In this document: piece by piece, positions 1-9,041 of the stretch | Layout: every line of letters starts with the position of its first letter | Position numbering within the stretch: position 1 is the stretch's first letter | Assembly: GCF_030915485.1 (NCBI RefSeq) | Contig: NZ_CP133266.1 | Coordinates: forward strand, 3,352,001 to 3,416,000 | Length of the DNA: 64,000 nucleotides | Reading direction: 5' to 3' | From: Neobacillus sp. PS3-40 | GTDB lineage: Bacteria > Bacillota > Bacilli > Bacillales > Cytobacillaceae | Program-made: the position numbers and the translations under genes | Notes under the pieces: model-generated | Told to the model about the DNA's origin: nothing | Databases searched by the model: none | What the model saw: only the letters and a program-made list of their open reading frames with translations

Positions 1-204
1 AGGTCAACATTTGTACAAGAAGAAAAGCCCAGAAAAAAGTCCAAAAGTATCGCACGATTTTCACCTCTAACCTATTTCGAATCTTTTTTAATAGTACCAT
101 ATGCTTTAAAAATAATAAATGACAATTTTGATTTTCCCCTCTTTTGATAATGTGGTCAATATAGGGAAATTTTAAAATTGGTTAAAAAAACTGGGGGTTT
201 AACA
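1..204. other. Left edge, no assigned gene
   Basis: I see no complete gene here. Reading frame 2 is open from the window edge to a TAA at 68-70 and encodes a lysine-rich hydrophilic tail, so it may be the end of an upstream gene, but I cannot name it. The rest is AT-rich leader DNA before the yjaU-like gene. Confidence 0.4.
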
Positions 205-232
205 TTTCACAATTTGTGAAACTACATATAAT
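205..232 (+). promoter_or_regulatory. Promoter region with inverted repeat before yjaU-like gene
   Basis: A perfect inverted repeat, TTTCACAA-T-TTGTGAAA, occupies 205-221. It is followed by a TATAAT -10 hexamer at 227-232, so the repeat covers the -35 position. This is the geometry of a repressor operator. The half-sites point the opposite way from the Rex consensus, so I do not assign a regulator. Confidence 0.5.
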
Positions 233-265
233 TATTTGAGGGAACTTTGTAAAAGGAGATTTATC

Positions 266-985
266 ATGGAGAACCGGAATTTTCGATTGGGTACTGAGTG
301 GAATATCATCCATTACCCTGAAAAACCAACAGGTTTTGGCATCTTAATTATTGGAGATGAAAGACATTTCGTAGATGAAAGTAAAAGTTTCTGGCTACAG
401 AACGAAAGCAAGCTTTCCATTATAAAGATGCTAAAGGAATCAGGGTACACAATTTTTTCCTCTAATCTTTACGGGAAAAACTGGGGAAGTGAGAAAGCAG
501 TCGAATTAGCCCAAAGCCTTTATCAGCATATGATAAGAAGTGAAATCATTAATGGAAAGATTCACATCATTGCTGAAGGAATGGGGGCTTTAGTTGCTGT
601 TAAGCTTCTTGAAAAATTAACAGGGCAGCTGAGGTCAATTGTTTTTCTAAATCCAATCCTGTCCTTAAAGCAACACCTCCAACAGGAAAAAGAGAATAAA
701 TTTTTTTACAAAAAGCTTACGAGAGAGTTGGAATTTGCGTACCAAAAGGATCTTGACCAGTTAGAAAAAGAATTAGTTTCGATTGAAAAGATCTGCCCAT
801 TTGATTATGGGATTCCGATAAAAATGATTTATGTTTTGTCTGATACGAGATCATTTAGTCAATCAAATCTATATCAAAAATTAGTAAAGAATGAGATTAA
901 TACCAGCTACATTCTTCTTGAGAAGAAACAACAATTAGGGGCAATGATAGTGAATTTTTTTAAGAACTATGAGCAGGTTCTGTAA
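266..985 (+). CDS. YjaU-like degenerate alpha/beta-hydrolase-fold protein
   Basis: The 239-residue protein starts at the ATG at 266, placed by AAAAGGAGAT about 6 bases upstream; the frame is open 30 bases further but without a Shine-Dalgarno. The first half looks like an alpha/beta-hydrolase core: a beta-strand IIGDE near residue 30 and, near residue 107, the elbow IIAEGMGALVA. The usual nucleophile elbow is GxSxG; here the serine is a glycine, so hydrolase activity is doubtful. No signal peptide or membrane segment is visible. Its position, just before a YjaV-like gene and comZ, matches yjaU in B. subtilis, which is the main reason for the name. The cellular function is unknown. Confidence 0.75.
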   Translation: MENRNFRLGTEWNIIHYPEKPTGFGILIIGDERHFVDESKSFWLQNESKLSIIKMLKESGYTIFSSNLYGKNWGSEKAVELAQSLYQHMIRSEIINGKIHIIAEGMGALVAVKLLEKLTGQLRSIVFLNPILSLKQHLQQEKENKFFYKKLTRELEFAYQKDLDQLEKELVSIEKICPFDYGIPIKMIYVLSDTRSFSQSNLYQKLVKNEINTSYILLEKKQQLGAMIVNFFKNYEQVL

Positions 986-1066
986 ATCAGTGCCTCTCCT
1001 CATCTGAAATATTTCTTAGTGAAATTGCATAGGATTCATTAGGATTAGGATGGGGAGGAAGATATA

Positions 1067-1909
1067 ATGGACAAGGCTATTGTCTTTGGAGCGTATGAAT
1101 TTGTTGGTTTTCATTTAAGTAAGAAATTACTTGAACGAGGATATGAAGTAAAAGGTATTCTATTTGATTCGTCGGGTTGTAATGTAGAAGAAAAAAGACT
1201 TGAAGTAGGGCGAAATGCAAATTTAACTGAAAAAGAATGGGAAAACTGGGATGGATTTAAGTTTGAGCAAGAAGATGAAAAGCCCTCATTAATTATTCTT
1301 TCTTTATACGACCTATTTATGGCGTCTAAAGAGAAACTTTTAAACAGTGAGACCATCAACAAATGGTTTTTTCTTATAGACAATAAGGAAGGTCATCAGT
1401 ACCGAATTGTCTGTTTGCTACCAATTCAATTATTAGCCATTTCCATCGACCAAGATGGGTTAAAAGAACTGCGGTTTTTTTTAGAGAAGATAAAAGAACA
1501 AGGTAAGAATGTACAGTATTACTATTTACCTTCGATTTTTGGTCCTTGGCAGCCTGACACCTTTCTTTTTCAAAAATTCATGTTAAATAATTTAAACGAA
1601 AATGTAGTACAAAGTGAGTCAAGAGAATGGTGTAAAGATGCTGTTTTCGTTGAGGATGCAATAGATACAATGATCGAAAAGATTGAATCTGGAAGTATTG
1701 GCCAATTTGTACTTAAAAGTGGGAAATCCAATAGGTGGGATGAGTGTGCGGATTTTTTAAATATTGATCCAAAGTTCAGATATATAGCAGAACGCGGAGA
1801 TTTAATTTTAGACGATCAAATAGTTCAACTCTTGGTAAAAAACGTAACACCTATTTCTGATTCACTTACAAAGCAAAAGGAACATCTAAACTATCTCTCT
1901 TGTTTATAA
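1067..1909 (+). CDS. YjaV-like NAD(P)-binding Rossmann protein
   Basis: This 280-residue protein begins with VFGAYEFVGFHL, a degenerate version of the GxxGxxG dinucleotide-binding turn of extended SDR / NAD-dependent epimerases. Later segments (YYYLPSIFGPWQPD near 157, and a VEDAID stretch near 200) also match the sugar-epimerase layout. The usual SDR YxxxK pair is not obvious, so it may bind a nucleotide without being a standard epimerase. The start at 1067 follows GGGGAGGAAG. It follows the yjaU-like gene by 81 bases on the same strand and precedes comZ, the yjaV position. The substrate is unknown. Confidence 0.75.
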   Translation: MDKAIVFGAYEFVGFHLSKKLLERGYEVKGILFDSSGCNVEEKRLEVGRNANLTEKEWENWDGFKFEQEDEKPSLIILSLYDLFMASKEKLLNSETINKWFFLIDNKEGHQYRIVCLLPIQLLAISIDQDGLKELRFFLEKIKEQGKNVQYYYLPSIFGPWQPDTFLFQKFMLNNLNENVVQSESREWCKDAVFVEDAIDTMIEKIESGSIGQFVLKSGKSNRWDECADFLNIDPKFRYIAERGDLILDDQIVQLLVKNVTPISDSLTKQKEHLNYLSCL

Positions 1910-2010
1910 TCAAACGGCTTTTCAATTATCTACTATAAGGGTAGAATAAAAAGGGTTGTAAGGATCTCTTTTAATTGCAAATAAAAATAGCTAAGGAGAA
2001 CAAAGATCAT

Positions 2011-2211
2011 ATGAATAATCAAGAACAATCACTACAATTTATGCAGATTGCCTTAAAATATTTGCCGCAAGCAAAAGAACAGTTGGATAAAGCAGGGGTC
2101 GAATTATCATTTGATATTATTCAGCCATTTATGGATTTGTTTTCAAAAGTTATGCAGGAAGCTTACGAGCTAGGTAAGAATGATGCACTTAAGGAATTGA
2201 CAAAGGAATAA
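2011..2211 (+). CDS. comZ: ComZ competence protein
   Basis: The 66-residue product (MNNQEQSLQFMQIALKYLPQ onward) matches ComZ of B. subtilis in length and in its helical, acidic character. There ComZ is a small negative factor for expression of the comG DNA-uptake operon. The ATG at 2011 has AAGGAGAA about 9 bases before it, so I prefer it to an upstream TTG at 1975. In B. subtilis comZ is co-transcribed with med; no med is present here, and the gene upstream is the YjaV-like protein. A bidirectional terminator begins 5 bases after the stop. Confidence 0.85.
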   Translation: MNNQEQSLQFMQIALKYLPQAKEQLDKAGVELSFDIIQPFMDLFSKVMQEAYELGKNDALKELTKE

Positions 2212-2215
2212 AAAG

Positions 2216-2250
2216 AAAGCTGCCATCAAAGAAGGCAGCTTATTTCTTTT
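2216..2250. terminator. Bidirectional terminator between comZ and yjzB-like gene
   Basis: AAAGCTGCC and GGCAGCTT form a stem around a 9-base loop. T-rich tails on both sides allow use by the convergent genes. The right arm overlaps the stop codon of the minus-strand gene. Confidence 0.8.
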
Positions 2251-2482
2251 TCCAAATTTGTTCGACAAATGGAATTACTTTTTGAAATAATGGTTTTAGG
2301 TTTTTAGCGGACTCCATTAAAGAATCAAAATGAATCATAAGCTCCCCATAATCGATGGAAGGTTGATTTTCTCTCTTCATTTCCGGTTCTTCATCGGGAT
2401 CGTTATCTCTTCTCGATCCAAACATTAGATCTGAAAAACGATCTTCACCCTTCTTCTTGGTGATATTCTGATCTTCTTCCAT
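2240..2482 (-). CDS. Small conserved protein in the yjzB position
   Basis: The product is an 80-residue, highly charged protein with no signal peptide or membrane segment. Its first half is polar and probably disordered (EEDQNITKKKGEDRF), and the second half is a likely helix (MIHFDSLMESAKNLKPLFQK). The ATG is preceded on the minus strand by GGAGGGG at a normal distance. It lies between comZ and fabH on the opposite strand, where B. subtilis has yjzB. I infer that equivalence from position and size only. Confidence 0.7.
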   Translation of the reverse strand: MEEDQNITKKKGEDRFSDLMFGSRRDNDPDEEPEMKRENQPSIDYGELMIHFDSLMESAKNLKPLFQKVIPFVEQIWKKK

Positions 2483-2599
2483 TAGCGTATTACCCCTCCT
2501 AAAAGCATCCTTAATTTAATTTATGTTTAAATTAATAAAAGGTATGGACAATTGCGGATGGTAATAGGGAATTTAAGGGTTGCTTTACCTATAACAGAT

Positions 2600-2628
2600 T
2601 TGTTAAAATTAGTACCAAGTCATAATAA
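2600..2628 (+). promoter_or_regulatory. fabH promoter with FapR operator
   Basis: A TTGTTA -35 (2600-2605) and a TAATAA -10 (2623-2628) are 17 bases apart. ATTAGTACCAAGTCATAAT (2608-2626) fills the spacer and matches the FapR box seen before Bacillus fatty-acid genes. FapR represses until malonyl-CoA accumulates. A better-matching box lies before fabI at 36536. Confidence 0.8.
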
Positions 2629-2682
2629 TTGATAACAAAAAAATACGAATATTATTAATCACTTTTTAAAGGAGATGGCTTT

Positions 2683-3615
2683 ATGAATGCTGGAGTCGTT
2701 GGAATAGGAAGATATTTGCCAAATAAAGTAGTCACTAATTTTGATCTTGAAAAAGTGATGGATACATCAGATGAATGGATTCGAACAAGAACAGGTATTG
2801 AGGAACGACGCATTGCCCCTGATGAAATTGATACCTCAGATATGGCATTTGAGGCAGCAAAAAATGCTATTAAAAATGCAGGAATTTCAGCAGAGGAAAT
2901 TGATTTAATCTTGGTTGCAACAGTAACTCCTGATCGGCCGTTCCCAAGTATTTCGTGCATGCTGCAAGAAAAGCTAGGTGCTAAAAAGGCTGCAGCAATG
3001 GATATTAGTGCTGCTTGTGCAGGTTTTATGTATGGAATTGTTACTGCTAAACAATTTATAGAGACTAATGTTTTTAAATATATTTTGGTTGTTGGGGTCG
3101 AAAAGCTTTCGAAAGTTACAGACTGGAATGACAGAAATACTGCTGTATTGTTTGGTGATGGTGCAGGTGCTGCAATCATTGGTCCTGTTTCTGGTAATAG
3201 AGGAATTCTTTCCTTCGAACTAGGTGCAGATGGAACTGGAGGAAAACACCTTTATCAAGACGAATTTATTATCATGAATGGACGCGAAGTATTTAAATTT
3301 GCTGTCCGTCAAATGGGCGAAAGCTGTATTCATGTGCTTGAAAAGGCAGGCCTATCAAAAGAAGAAGTTGATTTCTTTATTCCTCACCAAGCCAATATTC
3401 GTATCATGGAGGCTTCAAGACAAAGGTTAGAAGTCCCTGAGGAGAAAATGTCCAAAACAGTTAATAAATATGGAAACACATCATCCGCATCTATTCCAAT
3501 TTCTCTTGTTGAAGAATTGGAAGCAGGTAAAATTAAAGATGATGATGTTATCGTAATGGTGGGATTTGGCGGTGGCTTGACTTGGGGAGCAATTGCTATT
3601 CGTTGGGGAAAATAA
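2683..3615 (+). CDS. fabH: 3-oxoacyl-[ACP] synthase III (KAS III)
   Basis: FabH starts type II fatty-acid synthesis by condensing an acyl-CoA primer with malonyl-ACP; in bacilli branched primers dominate. The 310-residue sequence has the full catalytic triad: Cys112 in DISAACAGF, His235 in IPHQANIR and Asn265 in [10 protein letters not shown] glycine-rich FGGGLTWG closes the fold near the C-terminus. The ATG at 2683 follows AAAGGAGATGG. It is first in a two-gene unit with fabF, 58 bases downstream, behind a FapR-boxed promoter. Confidence 0.97.
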   Translation: MNAGVVGIGRYLPNKVVTNFDLEKVMDTSDEWIRTRTGIEERRIAPDEIDTSDMAFEAAKNAIKNAGISAEEIDLILVATVTPDRPFPSISCMLQEKLGAKKAAAMDISAACAGFMYGIVTAKQFIETNVFKYILVVGVEKLSKVTDWNDRNTAVLFGDGAGAAIIGPVSGNRGILSFELGADGTGGKHLYQDEFIIMNGREVFKFAVRQMGESCIHVLEKAGLSKEEVDFFIPHQANIRIMEASRQRLEVPEEKMSKTVNKYGNTSSASIPISLVEELEAGKIKDDDVIVMVGFGGGLTWGAIAIRWGK

Positions 3616-3673
3616 GAAAAGATGGGGAACTGTTTAAAAGAAAGAACACATAGGAGAATAGGAGTTGCATAAT

Positions 3674-4912
3674 ATGGAAAAGCGCAGGGTTGTGGTAACA
3701 GGTGTTGGAGCGTTAACCCCCCTTGGGAATGATGTTGATACCACTTGGAAAAATCTTATTGAAGGTAAATCAGGCATTGGGCCAATGACAAGGGTAAATG
3801 CAGATGAATACCCTGCTAAGGTGGCTGGTGAGTTAAAAGATTTTGATCCAGAAACAATAATGGATAGAAAATCTGCAAGAAAAATGGATAGGTTTACTCA
3901 ATATGCTGTTGCAGCCGCTTTAATGGCAGTTGAAGATGCAAAACTTACTATCAATGAAGAAAATGCTGACCGTATTGGTGTTTGGATCGGTTCCGGTATT
4001 GGCGGGATGGAAACCTTTGAAAAACAATATGAGATATTTCTTGAAAAAGGATATAAAAGGGTTAGTCCATTCTTTGTACCCATGTTAATTCCAGATATGG
4101 CTACTGGACAGGTATCGATTACATTAGGTGCAAAAGGCTTTAACTCTTGTACAGTGACTGCTTGTGCAACTGGTACAAATTCAATTGGAGATGCTTTTAA
4201 GGTCATTCAACGTGGCGATGCTGACGCAATGGTGACTGGAGGGGCGGAAGCACCAATTACAAAAATGTCTGTTGCAGGATTCTGTGCGAATACGGCTCTT
4301 TCAACGAATCCCGATCCTCTAAAGGCAAGCAGACCATTTGATAAAAACCGTGATGGTTTTATTATTGCTGAAGGTGCTGGTATTATTGTGCTTGAAGAGT
4401 TAGAACATGCCCTTGCACGTGGTGCTACTATTTATGGAGAAATTATTGGTTATGGTTCGACAGGAGATGCTTACCATATTACCGCTCCAGCCCCTGGTGG
4501 TGAAGGTGGCGCAAGATCAATGAGAATGGCACTTAAAGATAGTGGCTTAAAGCTAGAAGATATTGGCTATATTAATGCACACGGAACAAGTACAGAATAC
4601 AATGATAAATTTGAAACTGCTGCTGTGAAAGAAGTTTTCGGTGAACAAGCTTATAAGCTTGCAATGAGTTCAACCAAATCGATGACAGGCCATCTCCTAG
4701 GTGCTGCAGGTGGTATCGAAGCAATTTTCTCTCTATTAGCAATGCGGGATAGTATTCTACCTCCAACCATTAATTATGAAACGCCAGATCCAGATTGTGA
4801 TTTGGATTATGTACCAAATACTGCTCGTAAAAAAGACCTTAAAGCTGTGATGAGTAATTCACTTGGCTTTGGAGGGCACAACGCAACGATTATTTTTAAA
4901 AAATATGAATAA
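3674..4912 (+). CDS. fabF: 3-oxoacyl-[ACP] synthase II (KAS II)
   Basis: FabF carries out the chain-extending Claisen condensations of fatty-acid synthesis and is the usual target of cerulenin. Counting from the ATG at 3674 (412 residues, the family length), the KAS triad is Cys164 in TVTACATG, His303 in NAHGTST and His340 in [15 protein letters not shown] nine bases upstream is in frame, but AGGAG is better spaced for the ATG. It shares transcription with fabH and ends before a strong terminator. Confidence 0.97.
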   Translation: MEKRRVVVTGVGALTPLGNDVDTTWKNLIEGKSGIGPMTRVNADEYPAKVAGELKDFDPETIMDRKSARKMDRFTQYAVAAALMAVEDAKLTINEENADRIGVWIGSGIGGMETFEKQYEIFLEKGYKRVSPFFVPMLIPDMATGQVSITLGAKGFNSCTVTACATGTNSIGDAFKVIQRGDADAMVTGGAEAPITKMSVAGFCANTALSTNPDPLKASRPFDKNRDGFIIAEGAGIIVLEELEHALARGATIYGEIIGYGSTGDAYHITAPAPGGEGGARSMRMALKDSGLKLEDIGYINAHGTSTEYNDKFETAAVKEVFGEQAYKLAMSSTKSMTGHLLGAAGGIEAIFSLLAMRDSILPPTINYETPDPDCDLDYVPNTARKKDLKAVMSNSLGFGGHNATIIFKKYE

Positions 4913-4920
4913 TACAAATG

Positions 4921-4957
4921 ACTGACCATACTTATGCTATGGTCAGTTTTTTTTTTT
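4921..4957 (+). terminator. fabHF terminator
   Basis: ACTGACCATA pairs with TATGGTCAGT around a 7-base loop, and a long T run follows. Confidence 0.9.
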
Positions 4958-5042
4958 CAACTTTGCTTCAAACCAAAATATGAATATGAAGAACAGATTT
5001 TTCACTCCTTCATAAAATATTAAAATGAAGGAAGGTGAAGAA

Positions 5043-5822
5043 ATGGGAATAATCCAAACAAATCAGTGGCTAGAAGATAGTTTTAGGCAGCCAATAAAGA
5101 TGTGCGAAAAATTAGTTCCTTATTTTAAAACACAAAATGGAAAAGAGATATATGAACAATTGCTGGAATTTGGAATGTATCAACCTTCAAGGGCTACATT
5201 GAATACAGTTGATTTATTGAATGAAGGGAAAGCCTGGGACCAAATTGAAAGGTATTTTGAATATTACCAAAAGAAATGGTCAGGTCCAGATATACCAATT
5301 TTTCTATTTCCTCTAGATCAATCAAGAGGTTTATTTATTAGACGAGAGAGTAGTAAATCAGGTGTTTCATTTTCAGACAAGGTATTTTTATTTTTATCAA
5401 ATCTAGAGGATCCAAAGGAATTAGAAGCACTTTTTGTCCATGAATACCATCATGTCTGCAGACTTAATAGGTTAAAAGGAAATATGGAGGATTATACATT
5501 ATTAGAATCATTAATAATTGAAGGTCTAGCAGAATATGCTGTATTAAAGAATTGTGGTCAAAAGTATTTAGCAAGTTGGTGTAGCATGTATTCAGAAGAA
5601 GAACTAGAAAATTTTTGGGATAAATATTTAAAAAATCACCTAAATAGCAAAAAGAAGGAAAAAATTCATGATCACCTATTATATGGGCATGGTCGAATTC
5701 CAAAACTACTTGGATATGCGGCAGGTTTCTCACTTGTTCAAAATTATTTTGAAAAAAATAGGTTTTCAACAAAACGTTCGTTCTCTATTCCAGCTTCAAA
5801 GTTTTTAAGTGAAAAAGAGTAG
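5043..5822 (+). CDS. yjaZ: YjaZ-type zinc metalloprotease (DUF2268)
   Basis: The 259-residue protein carries the zincin signature HEYHH at residues 133-137. It is followed about 20 residues later by IIEGLAEY, which probably supplies the third metal ligand. This is the layout of the DUF2268 domain of predicted Zn-dependent proteases. There is no signal peptide, so it probably acts in the cytoplasm. The ATG at 5043 is set by GGAAGGTGAAG; an ATG 18 bases upstream lacks a ribosome site. The place between fabF and the app operon is the yjaZ position. The substrate is unknown. Confidence 0.85.
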   Translation: MGIIQTNQWLEDSFRQPIKMCEKLVPYFKTQNGKEIYEQLLEFGMYQPSRATLNTVDLLNEGKAWDQIERYFEYYQKKWSGPDIPIFLFPLDQSRGLFIRRESSKSGVSFSDKVFLFLSNLEDPKELEALFVHEYHHVCRLNRLKGNMEDYTLLESLIIEGLAEYAVLKNCGQKYLASWCSMYSEEELENFWDKYLKNHLNSKKKEKIHDHLLYGHGRIPKLLGYAAGFSLVQNYFEKNRFSTKRSFSIPASKFLSEKE

Positions 5823-5897
5823 GTTTCTGAAAAATAAATCTGTTTTATTGAAATATTCAAAAAATATATTGAAAAAGTAAAATATTTGAAATAGAAT
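5821..5897 (+). promoter_or_regulatory. Candidate app operon promoter and CodY-like box
   Basis: TTGAAA (5869-5874) and TAGAAT (5892-5897) are 17 bases apart, giving a leader of about 190 bases before appD. AGGTTTCTGAAAAAT (5821-5835) matches 12 of 15 positions of the CodY consensus. The leader holds a perfect 8-bp inverted repeat at 6015-6038 (ATTGGATT / AATCCAAT). The promoter is plausible; the CodY assignment is weaker. Confidence 0.5.
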
Positions 5898-6098
5898 ATA
5901 AAAGCAAAGGAAATTAACAGAATTATTAAAAAAGATAAAGACCTACTTTAAGTATTTAACTTCCACATGGAGGCAATGCTACTGCTCAATGCAAAAAATT
6001 TTGAGATTCTAAGGATTGGATTTAAACAGTAATCCAATGGAATGGTATTTTAATAGAATTATAAATTTCTACATCAATACATGTTAGGGGGAGTAGAT

Positions 6099-7094
6099 TT
6101 GCGTAATCAACCACTATTACAATTACAAAACATACGCACTTCTTTTCGCATAAAAGATAACTATTTCGCAGCTGTTGACGATGTAACATTAACAGTAAAT
6201 GAAAATGAAGTGGTTGCAATAGTAGGTGAATCTGGATGTGGAAAGAGTGCGTTAGCTCTATCGATAATGGGCTTGCATGAAAAGGAAAGAACAAAGATAG
6301 AAGGTAGTGTTAAGTTTAATGGACGCAATCTATTATCTCTTTCAACCTCTGAGATGAACAAGGTCCGTGGTAAAGATATTGGCATGATCTTTCAGGATCC
6401 TCTTACAGCATTAAATCCTTTAATGACATGTGGAAAGCAAATTGAAGAAAGTATGACATACCATACACAATTATCTGCAACTGAAAAAAAAGAAAAAGCT
6501 CTTGAACTATTAAAAAAAGTGGGAATTCCAAAACCAGAGCGTACATATAAACAATATCCACACGAATTATCCGGTGGGATGCGTCAACGAGTTGTTATTG
6601 CAATTGCAATTTCATGTGATCCGTCACTTGTCATCGCAGATGAGCCGACAACAGCTCTAGACGTTACGATTCAAGCCCAAATAATGGACTTGTTAAAAGA
6701 TCTTCAAAAGCAAATGAAGACAGGTATTATTCTCATCACGCATGACCTTGGAGTAGTTGCTGAAATGGCAGACCGTGTTGCCGTTATGTATGCAGGAGAA
6801 ATAGTAGAATTTACTGATGTTAAATCCTTATTTAAAAACCCATTACATCCATATACTCGTTCACTTTTAAATTCCATACCATCGATAACAGCAGCTAAAG
6901 GAAGGCTTCATGTAATTGAAGGCATTGTCCCTTCATTACAAAAGTTACCAAGAAAAGGATGCCGTTTTAAAAATCGTATTAACTGGATTGATGATCATGA
7001 ACATGAGGAAAATCCAGTATTAAGGGAAGTTGAGACAAATCATTTTGTACTCTGTACATGTTATAAAAACTTTCACTTTCCAGAAACGGAATAG
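6099..7094 (+). CDS. appD: Oligopeptide ABC transporter ATPase AppD/OppD type
   Basis: This is one of two ATPases that power peptide import through the AppB/AppC channel. It shows the P-loop GESGCGKS near residue 43, the Q-loop MIFQDP, the ABC signature LSGGMRQR, Walker B VIADEPTTALD and the His switch LITHDLG. An oligopeptide-type C-terminal extension with cysteines (GCRF, LCTCYKN) follows. I chose the TTG at 6099, which has AGGGGGAG at correct distance; an in-frame ATG at 6081 would sit before that ribosome site. It heads a five-gene operon, and the neighbours yjaZ and yjbA support the App assignment. Confidence 0.9.
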   Translation: MRNQPLLQLQNIRTSFRIKDNYFAAVDDVTLTVNENEVVAIVGESGCGKSALALSIMGLHEKERTKIEGSVKFNGRNLLSLSTSEMNKVRGKDIGMIFQDPLTALNPLMTCGKQIEESMTYHTQLSATEKKEKALELLKKVGIPKPERTYKQYPHELSGGMRQRVVIAIAISCDPSLVIADEPTTALDVTIQAQIMDLLKDLQKQMKTGIILITHDLGVVAEMADRVAVMYAGEIVEFTDVKSLFKNPLHPYTRSLLNSIPSITAAKGRLHVIEGIVPSLQKLPRKGCRFKNRINWIDDHEHEENPVLREVETNHFVLCTCYKNFHFPETE

Positions 7095-7105
7095 GGGCCT
7101 AAACT

Positions 7106-8032
7106 ATGGTATTTCTTAAAATCAATAATCTCAAAGTATATTATCCAATACGTGGTGGTTTTTTCAAAAGAGTTGTCGATTATGTGAGAGCTGTGGACGA
7201 TATTAGCTTTGAATTAAAACAGGGAGAAACATATGGCCTTGTTGGGGAATCAGGGTGTGGAAAAACGACTACGGGAAGAGCCATTATAGGACTAAATAAG
7301 GCAACATCAGGCGAAATCATTTTTGAAGGTCAAGATTTAACGAAGTTGAACCGTAAGAGCTTTCATCAATATAGGCAGGATATTCAAATGATTTTTCAAG
7401 ATCCTTACTCCTCGTTGAATCCAAGAAAACGTGTATTGGATATTATCGCAGAACCTTTAAGGAATTTTGAAAGACTATCACCCGCAGAAGAAAGAAAAAA
7501 GGTTGAGTATTATATAGAAAAGGTTGGCTTAAATCCTGAAGATATGTACAAACATCCACATGAGTTTTCGGGTGGTCAACGACAACGGATTGGAATTGCC
7601 AGGGCACTTACCCTAAACCCCAAATTAATTATTGCTGATGAACCGGTTTCAGCACTCGATGTGTCGGTTCAAGCGCAAGTATTAAACTTCATGCAGGATA
7701 TACAAAAAGAATTTAATTTAACATATCTATTTATCAGTCATGATTTAGGGATTATCCAGCATATGTGTGATCGAATCGGAATTATGTATCATGGTCAATT
7801 TGTGGAAGAAGGTACAAGTGAAGAAATCTATTCTAATCCAAAACATATTTATACGAAAAGATTGATTTCAGCGATCCCGGAAATTAATCCGGAAAATAGA
7901 GAAAGACAAGTAATACTTCGGCAAGAAATAAATAAAGAATATGAAACTTCATATGATAAATATTTTAATGCTGAGGGCAAAGTTTATAAACTTAAACCTG
8001 TTTCTGAAACTCACTCAGTTGCATTGCCATAG
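7106..8032 (+). CDS. appF: Oligopeptide ABC transporter ATPase AppF/OppF type
   Basis: The partner ATPase of AppD has 308 residues with the P-loop GESGCGKT near residue 48, MIFQDPYSSLNPRKR at the Q-loop, the signature FSGGQRQR, Walker B IIADEPVSALD and the switch FISHDLG. The RQRI after the signature and the SSLNPR motif are typical of the OppF/DppF branch. The gene starts 11 bases after appD stops and ends 17 bases before the permease start, so it is translated as part of the operon. Confidence 0.92.
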   Translation: MVFLKINNLKVYYPIRGGFFKRVVDYVRAVDDISFELKQGETYGLVGESGCGKTTTGRAIIGLNKATSGEIIFEGQDLTKLNRKSFHQYRQDIQMIFQDPYSSLNPRKRVLDIIAEPLRNFERLSPAEERKKVEYYIEKVGLNPEDMYKHPHEFSGGQRQRIGIARALTLNPKLIIADEPVSALDVSVQAQVLNFMQDIQKEFNLTYLFISHDLGIIQHMCDRIGIMYHGQFVEEGTSEEIYSNPKHIYTKRLISAIPEINPENRERQVILRQEINKEYETSYDKYFNAEGKVYKLKPVSETHSVALP

Positions 8033-8049
8033 AGAGAGGATTGTTGAAA

Positions 8050-9018
8050 ATGTTGAAATTTTTATTACGAAGATTCTTGATTATGATCCCTCAGTTATTT
8101 ATTTTAAGTATCCTAATATTTGCTCTAGCTAAAGCGATGCCTGGGGATGCATTATCAGGTCAATTAGCAAGTAATCCGAAAATGGATGCGCAAACGATAC
8201 ATGAACTGAAACAAAAGCTAGGCTTGCTCGACCCTCCGTATCAACAATATTTAAGGTGGATAAAAGGACTTGTTCATGGGGATCTAGGAATGTCGGTTAT
8301 ACATCAAACACCAGTGACGCAACTCTTAGCAGGAAGAATGGAGAACACGATTATTTTATCAGGTGCTGTGTTAATTCTAAGTTATCTTATTTCCATCCCT
8401 CTCGGAATTGTAGGTGGAAGATGGACTGATACTTGGGCCGATAAAATGGTAGTTGGTTATAATTATTTAACCTTTGCAACTCCGCTGTTCATTTTTGCAT
8501 TACTAGTATTATTCATTTTTGGATTTGTACTTGGATGGTTTCCTACGAGTGGAAGTGTTGATATACGGGTGGAGAATGGCACATTTGCCTACTATATAAA
8601 TAAGCTGAATCATATTATTCTACCAGCGTTTTCTGGTGCCATCGTAAATACAACAGTAACAATTCAATATTTACGTAATGAAATTATCGATACGAAAATA
8701 AAAGATTTTGTAAAAACAGCTAGGGCAAAAGGGGTAAATGAATCAAATGTGTATATACGCCATATTTTACGAAATTCATTTTTACCAATTGCAGCTTTTC
8801 TCGGATATGAAATTGTTTCTTTAATAGGCGGATCAGTCTTTTTGGAATCCATTTATGGGTATCCAGGAATTGGGCAGCTATTCCTCACCTCCATCTCACA
8901 ACGTGATTTTAGTGTCGTTACAGCTCTTGTTATGATATCTGGTTTGGCAACACTCATAGGAACATTATTATCAGATATTATCTTAAGTGCTGTAGATCCA
9001 CGAATCAGAATTGATTAA
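8050..9018 (+). CDS. appB: Oligopeptide permease subunit AppB/OppB type
   Basis: This is an inner-membrane channel subunit of the importer: 322 residues with an N-terminal transmembrane helix (LLRRFLIMIPQLFILSILIF) and about five more, the DppB/OppB pattern. The cytoplasmic EAA loop contains KDFVKTARAKGVNE, the contact site for the ATPases. The ATG at 8050 is 9 bases past AGAGAGGA, whereas an upstream TTG is too close to that site. In B. subtilis the binding-protein gene appA lies between appF and appB; here appB follows appF directly. Confidence 0.9.
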   Translation: MLKFLLRRFLIMIPQLFILSILIFALAKAMPGDALSGQLASNPKMDAQTIHELKQKLGLLDPPYQQYLRWIKGLVHGDLGMSVIHQTPVTQLLAGRMENTIILSGAVLILSYLISIPLGIVGGRWTDTWADKMVVGYNYLTFATPLFIFALLVLFIFGFVLGWFPTSGSVDIRVENGTFAYYINKLNHIILPAFSGAIVNTTVTIQYLRNEIIDTKIKDFVKTARAKGVNESNVYIRHILRNSFLPIAAFLGYEIVSLIGGSVFLESIYGYPGIGQLFLTSISQRDFSVVTALVMISGLATLIGTLLSDIILSAVDPRIRID

Positions 9019-9041
9019 TTAAAGGTGAAAGGGGGAAAATC

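Noticed and set aside
205-221. Rex operator before the yjaU-like gene
   Set aside because: The half-sites TTCACAA and TTGTGAA occur in the reverse order to the Rex consensus, so the palindrome is not a Rex site.
2655-3179. A 174-codon minus-strand frame
   Set aside because: It is a shadow of fabH, whose catalytic motifs are complete on the plus strand.
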